Shown one piece after another: positions 43,659-56,253 of a stretch of 64,000 nucleotides of DNA. A program made the translations under genes and the position numbers. The notes under the pieces were generated by a model. That model did no database searches and was not told the DNA's origin. It saw only the letters and a list, made by a program, of their open reading frames with translations. The number at the start of each line of letters is the position of its first letter. Positions within the stretch are counted from its first letter, which is position 1. The DNA is taken from the NCBI GenBank assembly GCA_951802195.1, contig OX637626.1, positions 1,054,001-1,118,000 on the forward strand. Reading direction: 5' to 3'. This DNA comes from Tausonia pullulans. Lineage: Eukaryota > Basidiomycota > Tremellomycetes > Cystofilobasidiales > Mrakiaceae.

Positions 43659-45693
43659 ATGGCCAAAGCAGCATCCAACAAGAAGCGCAAGGCCCAGGCG
43701 GCCGCGAACCAGCCAACCAAGAAGCCCGCGACGGCCGCTACCGCTGTCGATGTCAGCAACAGCGACATCGACCAGGCGAGCAAGCCCACGACCGCCGACG
43801 ACAACCTCATCGCAGGACTTGTCTTCCCTGAGGAGCTCGAGGCGACGATCGAGGTCCTCCGGACGCTTGCCGAGAACCCGGCCGCGTTGAGGTCGTCCAA
43901 GGATCTCAAGGGCTTCAAGGGCGCAATGTGGGATTGTTGGCGAGGACTCCAAGAGGCGTCCGGGACTGGTACGTACTTGATCATGTTCAAAGTTCAAATA
44001 CAGAAGCTCAAATTGTACCTTTCTGCACGCCACAGGAGGATCCCTCACGTCCAGAATCTCGGCCGCGCTCCGCGACTCGCTTCACCTTGAGGCGCTTGTT
44101 CTTCTCTCCGAGCTCCGGCTCCGAGGTCAGCTCCCAAAGCTCGGCTCTCTCCAGCGCTGGGTTCGCGAGTGCGACGCCGCCGCTATATCGGCGGCCAACA
44201 AGAAGCGGACGGCGGCTGAGGCCGAGCGGGAGGAAGCGCTCGTCTGGCAAGTGCTCGATGCGCTACTCCGCGCCTGCGGGGACACTGTCGAGGACGTCGA
44301 GGCCATTGGAGAGATTGAGACGGACGTCAAGCGGGGAGGAAAGGGCGTCAGGAGTTGGAAGGAGTGGGATGTGTCGAAGACCGAGGGTTTCCAGGGTCAG
44401 GCCCCGATGAGCCGGAATATCTGGAAAGCCGTCGCTGAGGGTTCGCTTGTTTGTGAGTTGGCGCCTCTCGTTCTTCCATCGAAGAATTAATTACTGACTT
44501 CTCTCTATCTGCTGAGGATTAGCCGAGGAGAACAAGATTGCGTATCAGGCCGCCGTTCTTGCTCTCGACACGACTCCTGGACCCTCTCGCCGGCCGCCTA
44601 ACCTCTTCCCTGCGATCGTCTGGCACATCCCGACGCCCGAGACGCTGGCCTTGTCGCTATCTCACCCTCCTGCGACGCGCCACGCTGTCCCCGGTGTCCC
44701 TGGAGCTCTCCTTCTGACCGACGTTATGTCACATGCCGAATGCCTCGACATCAGTGAGCTCGTTCCTTCGCTTTTGGGGTGCTCGCACTGAAACAACATG
44801 TGTCGGTCTCAACTTCTAGTCAGCATGAGCGAGTCTGTCGGCCTCATTGAGGATGTTCCTGCCGGTGGCTCGGCGACCGAGCTGAACTCGGTACGTCCCC
44901 CTCCCGGTCCAACGCACAGCCCTATCCTGACATTTTGGTTCTTCTCACAGATTCTTGCGCATAACCTCATCCTCCTCGCCCCTCCCCAACTCCTTACTCC
45001 CCTCTTCAACCGCGTTAAGGGCCTCCTTCCCTCGCATGTCCCTGTTCCTGCCGGGTCCAAGATGAGCGGCGCTCTCAAGGGCATCAACAGCCGCTTCCGC
45101 ATCTACCGCTACCAGGAGGGCTCGGTTTACCGGCCGCACGTCGATGGAGCTGTGGGTTCCTCTCCTTTGCGTCCTTTTTACCAAGAGCAAGCGAGCTGAT
45201 TTCCTCCCCTCCCCCCCCCCCCCCCCCCCCCCCTCTCACGCCTTGAAGTGGCCCTCCTCGGCATCGAGCCCCGTCTCAGCTGACGGTCTCACTCCAGCGA
45301 CGTACATCTATGACTCTGATCCGACGCTCTACTCGCGGTACACTTTTCTCCTTTACCTCAACGACTCGTTCACCAACGGCTGCACGACGTTCTTCCTCCC
45401 GGACCCGAACCGCGATGGTGTCCTCGACGCAAGGTCGGTGAAGCCTCGAGCTGGCAGTGCGCTCGTCTTCCCGCATGGTGCGGCGAAGGGTAGCTTGCTT
45501 CATGAAGGCAGCCCCGTGTTCCCTTGCGAGCAGGAGGGAGCGAAGGTGAGTCCGGGGTCCGGCGTTCATCCTTGCGCTTCACGGCTGACTTGTAGCGACA
45601 TTGAATCAGTATGTCATTCGGACCGAAGTCTTGTACGAGGTCGATCGCATCCCCAGTGCCGGCGAGGGAGGCGTCGTTGGTGGACTCGTCTAG
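43659..45693 (+). CDS. 2-oxoglutarate/Fe(II) dioxygenase, prolyl 4-hydroxylase-like
   Basis: Fe(II)/2-oxoglutarate oxygenase of the P4Hc fold. The N-terminus is basic (MAKAASNKKRKAQAAANQ), like a nuclear localisation signal. A helical middle region has no domain I recognise. The catalytic part reads INSRFRIYRYQEGSVYRPHVDG with the H-x-D iron ligands, then YSRYTFLLYLNDSFTNGCTT, RAGSALVFPHG and LLHEGSPV with the distal His. After a small intron it ends YVIRTEVLYEVDRIPS, where Arg is the likely 2-oxoglutarate ligand. The stop is TAG 45691-45693. An intron at about 45155-45245 carries a long poly-C tract. The substrate is unknown. Convergent with the NAT9-like gene (93 bp apart). Confidence 0.8.
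45214..45233 (+). repeat. Poly-C tract in an intron
   Basis: About 20 consecutive C residues in the intron of the dioxygenase gene, close upstream of the acceptor. A similar run sits in the first intron of the bHLH gene. Confidence 0.8.
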
Positions 45694-45786
45694 GCTTTGC
45701 CTTTCTTATCTGGATCTGCAGATTGTATACTTGATCTATCCACATGGAAGAAGTGTCAATATATCAGTCCCGTAGCCACCGCCTGC

Positions 45787-46971
<1,185 letters not shown>

Positions 46972-47118
46972 AGTGCGAGTAGGGTGGTGGTGGACGAGAC
47001 TGTCGTTGTTGGGCGACGACGGCGGCTGGACCGCACGCAACCGAGGAAGAAGCTCGACGAGAATTCGAGTCGCAGCCTTCCTCCCCCTCGACCTCCACCT
47101 CGTCTCGTCTGCATCATC
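46972..47118. promoter_or_regulatory. Bidirectional promoter, NAT9-like / GPN1
   Basis: Only 147 bp separate the two divergent start codons, so the genes must share a promoter region. Confidence 0.55.
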
Positions 47119-49007
47119 ATGTCCGCTGCTGACCAGGCTCCTCCCTCCTCGCCGCCCGAGGCTGCTCCGGCTCTTGCTGCTCCCCTCGACGAGACTCCCG
47201 CCACAGCTGAGGCCGGGTCGTCGTCCTCGCCCAAGAAGCAGCCTGTAGTCGTCATTGTCATCGGTCCGTGCCGGCCACTCGCTCTCACTCCTTCCCTGTC
47301 TCTTGTCTTCGTCCTGACATCGGCTCGCCCCCCGCTCCCCGCCAGGCATGGCCGGCTCGGGCAAGACGACGCTCATGCAGCGGCTCAACTCGCACCTCCA
47401 CTCGCAGCGGACGCCGCCGTACGTCGTCAACCTCGACCCGGCGGTGACGCACATGCCGTACACGGCCAACATCGATATCCGTGACACGGTCGACTACAAG
47501 GAGGTCATGAAGCAGTCAGTTGTGGTCCCTCTTGCGAGTTCGCCCGTCTATGCAGAACAGTACTCCTGTTGAGGAGACAGCGCCGACCTCAGCCATGTTG
47601 TTAGGTCGGAAGCGAGCTAGATGGCTGACTGAGCGACCTTTCCTTGCTCTCTAGATACAACCTCGGCCCGAACGGAGGCATCTTGACAGCCCTCAATCTT
47701 TTCACGACCAAGTTTGACCAGGTCCTTGGCTTCATCGAGAAGCGCGCCGAGACGGTCGAGTACGTCGCTCTCTCTCTCTCCTGTCTCTTCTCCACGCGAC
47801 CAACGACCGACGACACGTCTCTGACGCCTTACTTCTTTCTCTCCAGCCATGTCCTCGTCGACACGCCCGGTCAGATCGAGATCTTCACTTGGTCCGCCTC
47901 AGGTTCCATCATCACCGATGCCATCGCATCTTCCCTTCCTACCTGCATCGCCTACGTGATCGACACCCCTCGAACAACCGCCCCAGCGACGTTCATGTCC
48001 AACATGCTCTATGCGTGTTCGATCCTTTACAAGACCAAGCTGCCCTTCGTGCTCGTTTTCAACAAGACGGATGCGCAGGACCACACATTTGCGCTTGAAT
48101 GGATGCGGGACTTCGAGGTTTTCCAGGAGGCGCTTCAGACGAGGGACAAGGAGGCAAGAGACGGGGAGCCGAGCTACATGAATGGGCTCATGAACAGCAT
48201 GAGTCTTGTGCTCGACGAGTTCTACAAAAACTTGAGGGTGAGTATCGAGTGAGGAGTGGATGATGGAGTCACGACTGACTTCAACCCTTTAGGCCGTCGG
48301 AGTCTCTGCCATGACAGGCGACGGCATGGACGACTTCTTCGCCGCCGTTGAGGAAGCCCGGAAGGAGTACGAGGCGTGGGTGGTCGTCTCATCTATCTGC
48401 GACATCTTGATGGTTCTCTAACTCCGTCCACTTACCGTCTTTCAGCGACTACCGACCTGAGCTCGATCGGCTCGCCAAGGAGCGGGTTCGTTCGCGCGCT
48501 CATCAACCTTCTGCCCACCATGGTCTCGCGCAGCACTGACGATCTCCTCTCCCTCTTCCCTTTTCTCCAGGAGGACGCCAAAGCCGCTTACGCCCAAACC
48601 CAGCTCGACCGCCTCATGGCCGACATGGCCGTCTCCCCCGGCTCAGCCGCGGCCAACCCAAACCTCGGCGGCTCGTCGAGCGTCCCTCCCTCGCGGTTCG
48701 CTGCCAGCCGAGCGAGGGGCAACCAGCCGGGCGACGACGACGATGGGATCATCCAGCGCGATAGAGGGTTCCGAGAGGGGGACTCGTGGGGGGATGAGGA
48801 TGGCGAGGAGGAGGATGTCATGTGGGGGGACTCAGACGAGGATGTTGAGGCTGACACGAGTGAGTCGAGAGCGCCATGCCTGCAGCTCTCGTCAACAAGC
48901 AAAGCTGATGAACTCGGCTCTTGACAGACGAGGAGGTTGGGCCCGGAGGAAGGAGGACGGGTGGACTCGGAGGTGTTGGTGCCGTCAACTGGCCGAGACC
49001 GAGCTAG
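47119..49007 (+). CDS. GPN1: GPN-loop GTPase 1 (NPA3/XAB1)
   Basis: Essential GTPase needed for assembly and nuclear import of RNA polymerase II. Exon 1 encodes a short Ala/Pro/Ser-rich leader and VVIVIG; the P-loop [15 protein letters not shown] follows after an intron. [20 protein letters not shown], the signature [16 protein letters not shown] (the Gly-Pro-Asn loop), [33 protein letters not shown] (G4) and [15 protein letters not shown] (G5) are all in order. The acidic C-terminal tail ([17 protein letters not shown]) ends AVNWPRPS at TAG 49005-49007. Six or seven exons. Confidence 0.94.
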
Positions 49008-49503
49008 ATGACGATGTTCTATCATCTGCGACCAAGATCAGAATCACGTCTTGCGAAAGAGAAAAAAGGGGCCGTCTGGGTGGCGAGATGGTTGCCGACA
49101 TGCAAGCAGCGCGCATGCAGGGGTGCTCGACGCTCGACGCATCTACCCTGGTTTTGTTCGATAAAATCGCTAGACTCCGAGAGCATGCATGCAAACTCAA
49201 CTCTGCTCTGGCAGGACATAAGATTGGGAGAGCACGTCGACAAGCCCGTCGCCCGTCGTGCTCGACTTCGCCCAACCCGACCGCCGCGCGCTGGACATCG
49301 CTCGCGAGAGTCCAATGAGAGTCACGCGCTACTTTCCTTTCCTCCCTTTCCTGAGGGACCCCGCCCGACTGTCATCTCCCCCTCTTTGGACCAGGCTCCT
49401 CGCTCCCTTCTTCCCCTCCCCTATCCCCCAATCTCTGGCCCGCTCCTGGTCGATTCCTCCTCACAGTCCGCTCTAGACGGGACCGACCGACCAACCGGCC
49501 CCC
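49008..49503. other. Intergenic, bHLH promoter side
   Basis: No reading frame with splice support. CATGCATG and nearby ATGCAT-type repeats occur near 49100-49195. Confidence 0.45.
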
Positions 49504-51933
49504 ATGTCATCCCACTCACAGCATTCGTCGTCCACCGGCCAACACCGCGAGCAGCCCCCGGCCACGTCGTCGTCCTCCTCACATTATCATTTCGCAACCA
49601 CCTTCGACATGGGGCCCTACGGCACGCTCGCAGGCCACGAGGACCACAGCATGCTCCCTGTCTTTGACTCGGGCTTTGAGCTCCCCATAGACGAGAGCTT
49701 TGGCCTCGTCGAGCCTGGCGCGTTCGAAGGTACGTCGAGGAGTCGACGTCCCGTCTCGTGTCTCTCGCCTCGTTTCGGCCAGCCCCCCCCCCCCCCCCCC
49801 CCCACGACCGACAGACCATCCATCGCCCGCCAAACTGTCTCTTCCCCCACCGTTATCATCCCGGATCTCTAAGCTGACGCATCCCTCCCTTCTCGCGTGC
49901 TTGCGCGGGCGCGTCGTCCGTCACCTAGACTTCAACCCGCTCCCCTCGCTCCCCTTCGACTCGCCCCTCTTCCCACCCCTCTCGCCCGGGACTGTCGCCG
50001 CCATCGACCCGACGTTTGGGCTCTCGCTCCAGCCAGCGTACCTCGGATCCACCTCCGTCTCGGGCCCTACGGCGCACCAATCCCTCTTCTCGACGCTCGA
50101 AGCCTCGGCGCTCACCTCATTCCTCACTTCCCCGTTCGTCCTGGATGCGGGTCCGCCGCCCTCATCGACGTTGGCACCGACGGGCACCACAGGCGCAGTC
50201 AAGGACAAGAATCCGTTCGCTGGGCTCGCTCGCGCTAGGGGTACATGGGACTTTAATCCGGTCCTGCCGGCGGGCTTGCCCAAGTGGGAGACGCTCGGAG
50301 GGCTTGAAAGGATGCGGATCTCGGGAGGCAGCAGGGAGCCCTCGTCGGAGGGCTCCGGCCCAGCAGCCACGTCGTCATTGTCGTATCAGCCGTCGCCTCG
50401 TTCGTCCTCTGCCACCTATCCTCCTGCACCTCCTCGTCATTTGTCGTCCGTTTCGACGAACCCCTCGCGAGCGACTCCGCGCGCGGCGAGCCGGTCGGGA
50501 GGAGGTCACTCAGGTTCCTCCCGCCGTCGGCCATCGGCGTCCCCGGCTCACCGACACTCCATGCCTCACCACGACGCGACGGCCTCAGAAGATCAGCACT
50601 CCACGGGCTCCTCGACCCGAGGGGCTGAGGATGGTCCCGCCGATAGGTCGGGGGTGCTTCCCAACACGCCTCCGGAGGAAGACGTCGTCATGGCCGAGCC
50701 CGGGGTCGTCGTGAGCGACGAGGGCGAGTCCGAAGCGCCAGAGGTACCTACCTCCGATGGAGACACATCGCCTCCTTTAAGGGCCGGCAGCGCTATCTCC
50801 AGGAAGAAGCAGGGTGGTGGCAGGAGTCGCACCGATCCTTCCCCGTCTGATCAGCCGCCATCATCGCTCTTCGGGTCTCACCAATCTTTGTCGCCTCCGC
50901 AACCGCCAGGACTCGTCATGTTCCCCTTGCTAGGCCATCATCTCCCTCCTACCGACAGCGGCACCCCATCAGACTTCCCCCACCCTCCCGTTCGACCGAC
51001 CATCTCTCCGCCTCTGCCTCCCTCCGCCGCCGCTGCCACGCCGGGATCCTCCTTACTCTCCCACCGTCCCTCACCAGAACCCGAGGATGGCCAGCCGTCC
51101 CAGCCGAAACGGAGGAGGCAGTCAGCCGTCGTCCTCCCGCCTCTCCAACCAGATGCGAGGTCCGCTGCTACGCCGTCAACGCACGCATCGGCGTCTCCAC
51201 TGCCGCTTCCACCACCACCCCCACCGCCGCCTTCTGCGACAGCCAAGGGCAAAGGTCGAGTGACTGCCCCCGTCGCTGCCGCTCCGCAAGCCTCTTCCAG
51301 GAAGCAGCAGTCGAGAGCGGTCGCCTCCGCAATGACCGACGACGACGACGATGCTGCGATGGATGACGGCCCATCAACGGGCGACGTGTCGGCCAAGGCG
51401 GAAGACTCGCCTTCGGCTGTTCCTGCGAGTGTTGCTGGAGGGAAGGGCGGAGCGGGAGGCGGAGCGGCCGGCGGTGCGAAGTTGACGCCGGTGAGTGGAA
51501 GGGGGTTGCGAAGTTTGCGCTTCGGGGCATCTTCGCTGACGCGTCTTGTTGGTATTGACAAACTGCAGAAGGAGCGCCGAGCGAACCACATACTCTCTGA
51601 ACAGCGTAGGCGGGATCTCATCCGGATCTCGTGCGTACTTCAGCTCTCTCTTTATTTTGCGTTGCCATTCCTGATCCCTCCTTCTCTCCTCTCTCCCTTC
51701 TCAGCTACGCCGAGATCACGCACATCCTGGCCTCCTCCACGCTTGCCCCTCTCCCTCCAGTCCCGCAACAGGAGCTCAATGCCCCGCCCCGCAGAGGCGG
51801 CGGTCGTGGCAAAGGAGGCAGTAAAGCCGGCGTGCTCAGGAAGACTGTCGGGTTGATTCGATGGCTGAGCGAGGGGAACCAGTGGATGGAGGAGGAGGTC
51901 GGGAGGTTGGAAAGGGAGGCGGGAGGAGGTTGA
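49504..51933 (+). CDS. bHLH transcription factor with very long N-terminus
   Basis: Nuclear DNA-binding regulator. Exon 1 starts MSSHSQHSSSTGQHREQPPA; an intron with a poly-C tract near 49786-49802 follows. The large second exon is disordered, Ser/Pro/Gly-rich, with a basic patch (QPKRRRQS) and a polyproline run (LPLPPPPPPPPS). The C-terminal bHLH reads KERRANHILSEQRRRDLIRI: the basic region keeps the His-Glu-Arg E-box contact pattern (H..SEQRRR). Helix 1 continues SYAEITHIL and helix 2 is GVLRKTVGLIRWLSEGN. The loop between helices is about 40 residues, with RRGGGRGKGGSK. It resembles the INO4 class, but the target genes cannot be read. Stop TGA 51931-51933. Confidence 0.82.
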
Positions 51934-52678
51934 CCGGAGGCGTGAGAGATGGGGTTAGGGTTCTCGTCGTTGTCTGTTTCTCCGTTGTCTGACCTGCCTT
52001 CTCCTTTTGTGCTAATGTGTAAGACCAGTGTATGATGGCTTATTGATTCTCAAGCGCTCGTCTACCTGATTGAGAGGGTACAGGAGAGGCAGGCACCGGG
52101 CACTCGTCCATTTCCGATCTTCAAGCGCCACCCACCCATTCTTTATCTGAGCCTTCGACAGGAAGACGAGCACCAGGCCTATCGACCTTCCATCGTGGGA
52201 CAACAACGGGAAGGTCCAAACCCGGGATCGAACCAAGGAGGACCTCTGTCTCGTAGTCTCTCGCTCTGTCTGCACATCCACATCGTGTCATCGATCCATC
52301 TCCCTCTCGTCTCGACTCTCGCCCGCTCCCTCGTGGCCCGCTTCCTCGGGGCCCGCTCCGTCGTGGCTTGCTTGCCAGCACATCCCGTCCGTTTCTCTCC
52401 CGTATGGCTCGACGTACCGCTCTTCCTCGAGCTTTGTCCGCGAGTGAGCCGTGCGAGCAAAGTACTTGGAAGGCATGGGAAAGATCGAATCACCGCGTCG
52501 GGGCTTGTATCTACGGGTGCAAAGCTACTGCCACGGCCCTTAAACAAGCGTCCAAGTGACGGCCATCGGGCAGAAACTGGGCAAAGTGGTGCCAGATGAC
52601 AGCGTAAGATAGTCGCCTTCCGCGTTATAACAAAGAACGGTGGGCGCGTTGGCTGGCAGACAGGATGGACGGCATCAG
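51934..52678. other. Intergenic with a tRNA-like 3' half
   Basis: Downstream of the bHLH gene and of the minus-strand secreted-protein gene. The only notable item is the B-box and T-arm-like segment at 52214-52246 (listed separately). No protein gene is supported. Confidence 0.5.
52214..52246 (-). other. tRNA 3'-half-like segment without a partner
   Basis: The minus strand reads AGGTCCTC, then CTTGG-TTCGATC-CCGGG (T-arm with wobble pairs and a perfect B-box core) and TTTGGACC. This resembles the tRNA-Pro 3' end but has three extra bases before the T-stem. No A box or pairing acceptor strand is evident within about 150 bases on either side, in ordinary or permuted order. It may be a decayed tRNA, a free TFIIIC site or half of a split gene. 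Confidence 0.4.
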
Positions 52679-53810
52679 TCACTGAGCGGCGTCACTCGAT
52701 ACTGTGACGGCAGGTGCACGAGGACCGGACCCACCTCCATCCTTGTTGACCCACGTCGCCGTGAGTCCGCCGTTGGGTCCAATCGTGAAGATCGACGACT
52801 CGACGCCGGCAACACCGCTCCACGTGGACTTGAGCACCTGAGGCGCCACGCCAGGGTCAGTGTGCGTAACTCCCGCGAGAGCGTTGAAACTGCAAATGAA
52901 AAGAGTGGACACCTGAGTCAGCTGTTGTCGGCACCCGATCCATGCGAATGAGCTAGTCGCCGCTCACTAGGGGGAGTTGGCAGACAAGTCGCCGCCGTTG
53001 ACTATACCGCCCAGGAAGTAGCCATTGTACGCCGAATTGGGCGTCTGGTCAAATGTACAGAGGAGATCAGTCAAGGTCTGAGATGAAAGAAGAATGGATG
53101 AAGTCTATGAAGACATACAGAGACAATGGAGATCTCGGCTTGGGTGGTGCCTTCTGCCGCAGAGATCGAGACGCCAAACGAATTGGCCGGGTCTGTTCCT
53201 GATGCCCCCGCGAGGTAATTGAGCCAGGTGCTCGGGGCCACTGTTTGGGGAATCAATCAGGATGAGAGAACCCTCTTTCTTCTTCGAGTATCGAAGCTGT
53301 ATCCCACGAACCGTAGCCGATGAAGGAGCCGTCGGACACTTTGTTGATGCGAATTCGCCCGTCTCGAGGCGCAACTGGGGAGGAGCGGGGAGCTGGAGAA
53401 GGGAATGAAGAAGCAGGACGTGGTGGATAGAAATACAGAGAGTGATGGGCAGAGAGGGAAGTAGCGATGAGGGAGTGAAAAATCAGCGGATGGCCAAACA
53501 AGAATCGATGAACGAGCGAGCAGCGCGCATGCCGATCCTGCGTACCCAGAGCTCGGAATCCGCGCTTCTTGGGAGCGGCCGGCGGGAGACCCCTCTTGAA
53601 CCGCTCTCCATTCGTGATCGGTTTGACAGCAGCCGGGACGGGAGCAGGGACCAGAGGAACGACAAGTCCCTCAGCCCCCACCTGAAGAGCAGCGTTGTCT
53701 AAGCCAAGGGCCTGAGGCGAGGCAGAAGTGGCAGACACAGCAGGAACGGCCGTAGCCGGAGCCACGAGGAAGGGGAGGAGGAGGGCCAGCGAGAGGCGTG
53801 AGTAGTGCAT
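52679..53810 (-). CDS. Secreted protein of unknown function
   Basis: The start MHYSRLSLALLLPFLVAPAT at 53810 is a clear signal peptide. An Ala/Pro-rich linker follows with a likely Kex2-type site (FKRGLPPAAPKKRG). After an intron the folded part reads INKVSDGSFIGY, VAPSTWLNYLAGASGTDPAN, SFGVSISAAEGTTQAEISIV, TPNSAYNGYFLGGIVNGGDL and SSIFTIGPNGGLTATWVNKD, ending VTVSSDAAQ at TGA 52679-52681. The repeated Gly/Ser/Thr-rich beta-type strands suggest a small extracellular beta protein. I do not recognise the family. Four or five exons. A G-run lies just upstream of the ATG (53823-53834). Confidence 0.75.
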
Positions 53811-54837
53811 GGTAGGGAGCTGGGGGGGGGGGGGGAGGGGGAGATGTGCTTGGAATGTGGTTGGGATGAGGAGATCACGGCAAGCGCGAAAACACCACTC
53901 TGGCAAGAGGGGAAAGAGCAAGATCAAACCCAAGCCGCCGCCGTCGGGCCCAGACGCCAGAAAGAAGAGAAGGCACGCACCCATTCGTCCCTCGACTTCA
54001 CGCTTTGTCCCTCTGGGCAGGCAGGTCTGACCGTCGGAGCCGGCGACGACGACGGTCAACGCGTGGGGATCGAAGGGAGGACAACCACCCGCTGGACAGT
54101 TGCCGGCGGGCGTTCCTCCAGCCTCAGCTCTCCAGTCTCAGCTTTCCAGCCTCAGTCAGCTCTCCAACTGCAGCTTTGGGCCGCCTGGTCGGACGGACAA
54201 TTCCATCGTCATGCTTGCCAAAGGAGAAACGATTGGGGTCGATATCTCGTCGTATGGACCGAACTGCTTTGCCCGCGAGGTGGCAAGCAGGAGTGACACG
54301 GCTGACGGCGCAGCAGGGTAGGTAGGACCTGCAGACTGAGGAAGAAAGCATCGAGCGTTCCGGGCTCGGACTCTCCAGCGCCCAAGCTCTCCTCTCATGG
54401 ATGGATCCACGCAAACAAGAGATAGGGGTGAGTGCGACAAGGAGTGTGTTCGAAAGGCGGAAGGCAGTCAGAGTATATAAAAAATAGAAGAGCCGCGCTG
54501 TTCGTGGGCGAGCGAGCGGCGGAGAGCGTGGATCGCCCTCCTTCTGCCCCACGACAGTATTGACCTGCGATCGCGCGGCCGATCTGGGTCTGGGCCTTCG
54601 CACGGTCGGGGAGCCATGGATAGGAGGTTCGTGGCTCGGCGAGAAGCAGACCGTGCCGCGTTGGCGAACCTTCGTTTGCATCAGCATGGATCCAAGGCGA
54701 GGGGGTGGGTGTCGAGAGCGTGTGGATCTGTCTCCCCGACAGAGACCGATCATCTTGCCAGCTTGCAGAGGGAGGAGCGGCGGGAGGAGTCGCAGTGGAA
54801 ATTCTTCTCGGACGGAGGAGGTGGAGGAGGGCAAAAG
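53811..54837. other. Intergenic; weak plus-strand open frame only
   Basis: A G-run (53823-53834) lies near the start of the secreted-protein gene. A plus-strand frame at 54100-54321 (SIVMLAKGETIGVDISSYGP) has partly protein-like composition but no clear start, splice context or homology. From about 54480 the region flanks the 3' side of the tRNA-Pro gene. Confidence 0.4.
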
Positions 54838-54954
54838 GGTCCGAACCCGGGATTGAACCGAGGACCTCCATGAAGTGATGGTTTGACTGAATACGGATGA
54901 TTTCGCAGTAGTCAGGCACCCTAACATGGCGTGATACCGCTACACCATCCAGAC
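54838..54954 (-). tRNA. tRNA-Pro(AGG) with 45-nt intron
   Basis: Read on the minus strand, it has the same exons as the gene at 4117: acceptor GTCTGGA with TTCGGAC, CCATG/CATGG anticodon stem, TTAGGG plus T loop, AGGTC variable and CTCGG-TTCAATC-CCGGG T-arm. The intron is the same length and differs from the 4153-4197 intron at only two positions that I can see. A T4 terminator follows (AAAA at 54833-54836 on the plus strand). Confidence 0.93.
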
Positions 54955-55029
54955 AAGCAAGGCGTAAACGCCTATTGATGGTACTAACAGTTTCAAACAC
55001 ATCTATAATTGCATTCGATAATGTGGTAC

Positions 55030-55185
55030 CTGGGCATTTTACATTCTCTAATGGGCCTTTCTCTATACCCAATCTTTCTTTCACTTTAGCTCTCGCCTTA
55101 TCTGGCTACGACTCGCTGTATCTCATAGGGTTGCCTCGCCCTCTACGTATTACTCACGGATTAAATACATACACACACAAAAATT
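55030..55185 (+). mobile_element. LINE 3' tail, diverged and 5'-truncated
   Basis: Starting near TCTAATGGGCC and running through GCTCTCGCCTTATCTGGCTACGACTCG, CATAGGGTTGCCTCG and ACTCACGGATTAAATACA, this is a diverged plus-strand copy of the LINE 3' UTR and tail, ending in an A/C-rich run. It lies about 75 bp upstream of the minus-strand tRNA-Pro and points away from it. It is the most diverged of the clear copies, so probably the oldest. Confidence 0.65.
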
Positions 55186-55680
55186 GCAATATCTCTCCTC
55201 GTTCATCCGAACGGAGCTCCCATCCTCGATTCGCATCCACCTACACCCCTCTTCTCAATCGCACTCCTCAGTCCTTGACCCTTGGGCCAATCCTCAAATA
55301 TCGATCCGACCTCCCGTCGACCTCCTACGGCGTATCGGCGGCGGCTCGCTCTTCCTCATGCTGGAGAAGGCCCGTGACGCCTCTCTACTCCCACTTCGCC
55401 CTTCTTGTTAGGACAAGCACAAGGGTCAATGGCTAAGGGACACGGATGAGAAGAGGGGCGTAGTTGGAGGAGTGGACTGAAATGCTGGCAGTGACACAGG
55501 CTCGCTTTAGCACCTTGGGCAGGTTCGTCGAATCCATATGATGGTCAGAGTGCTGGACAGATTATACGGCGAACTGAGCATCCCCTGATTAGATCAAGTC
55601 GTCTCGTTCCCAATCTCGCGCCCGCTGACTAGCAGGTCTGGTGGCCGGGCCACGGAGGACTTTCCTCGCCTCATTGTCGT
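55186..55680. other. No gene seen
   Basis: Between retroelement copies. A short open frame at 55184-55411 has no recognisable product. Part of it (55225-55295) resembles 37405-37480 by eye. Confidence 0.4.
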
Positions 55681-55848
55681 TTTATTTTTTATTTTTTTAA
55701 TCATGAGTTATACGTGAAGAACGAGGTAACCCTATGAGAGATAGCGAGTTGTAGCTAGATAGAGGGAGAGCGGACATGACCGAGCGCGAGAACGTCGGGC
55801 GAGGCGCCGTGGGAAGAGGGTTGGTCGAACCACTGGGGATGGTGGTTT
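55681..55848 (-). mobile_element. Short copy of the minisatellite-bearing retroelement
   Basis: A T-rich start (tail on the minus strand), then the same order as at 3185: AATCATGAGTTATACGTG, ACCCTATGAGAGATAGCGAG, GGACATGACCGAGCGCGAG and one GGTTGGTCGAACCACTGGGG unit. The array is nearly absent. It is the one copy without a tRNA within 100 bp of its 5' end; unrelated sequence (55849-56179) separates it from the 3' side of tRNA-Ala. Confidence 0.7.
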
Positions 55849-56179
55849 GTCGAGTGCTGCTCAGTCGCGCGAAAGATCTGGGCTGGCGCCGCATCATTCG
55901 GCTACCATTCCGTGTCCTGAAAACCGCTATTCCTGGGATACATTGTCTGTCCGTCAGTCGCGCCCCCCGAGGTCCTGTTCTTGAAGGCAGACGGCCACGC
56001 TCCACGGCACGGCCTTTACCTTGTGCCAGCGGGATGGAGAGTGCAATTTCAACAGCTGGTTTGAATGTGTTGATCAGCGGAGAGGCAAGCGAGGACAAGG
56101 ACTTAAATACCGACGCGCGTTGTAAAAGAATATATTATTTGACGCGTTTTCATTTGCGCGGCGGAGCGCCAAAAGTAAC

Positions 56180-56252
56180 TGGAGGCTATAAGAGTTGAAC
56201 TCATGACCTTTCACATGCGAAGCGAACGCTCTACCAACTGAGCTAAACCCCC
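56180..56252 (-). tRNA. tRNA-Ala(CGC)
   Basis: Minus-strand cloverleaf with acceptor GGGGGTT/AGCCTCC, D-arm GCTCAGTTGGTAGAGC, anticodon stem TTCGC/GTGAA with loop TTCGCAT (anticodon CGC), variable AGGTC, T-arm ATGAG-TTCAACT-CTTAT and discriminator A. It has no intron. The plus strand AAAAG at 56171-56175 gives a T4 terminator. It is identical over the mature sequence to the gene at 58211. Confidence 0.95.
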
Positions 56253-56253
56253 A

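Noticed and set aside
49700-51856. Single uninterrupted 718-residue reading of the bHLH gene
   Set aside because: The real gene starts at 49504 and has introns; the continuous frame reads through intron sequence (including the poly-C tract) and breaks the bHLH helix 1.
54395-55084. Minus-strand 229-residue open frame
   Set aside because: It spans the whole tRNA-Pro gene and adjacent LINE tail, so it is chance.
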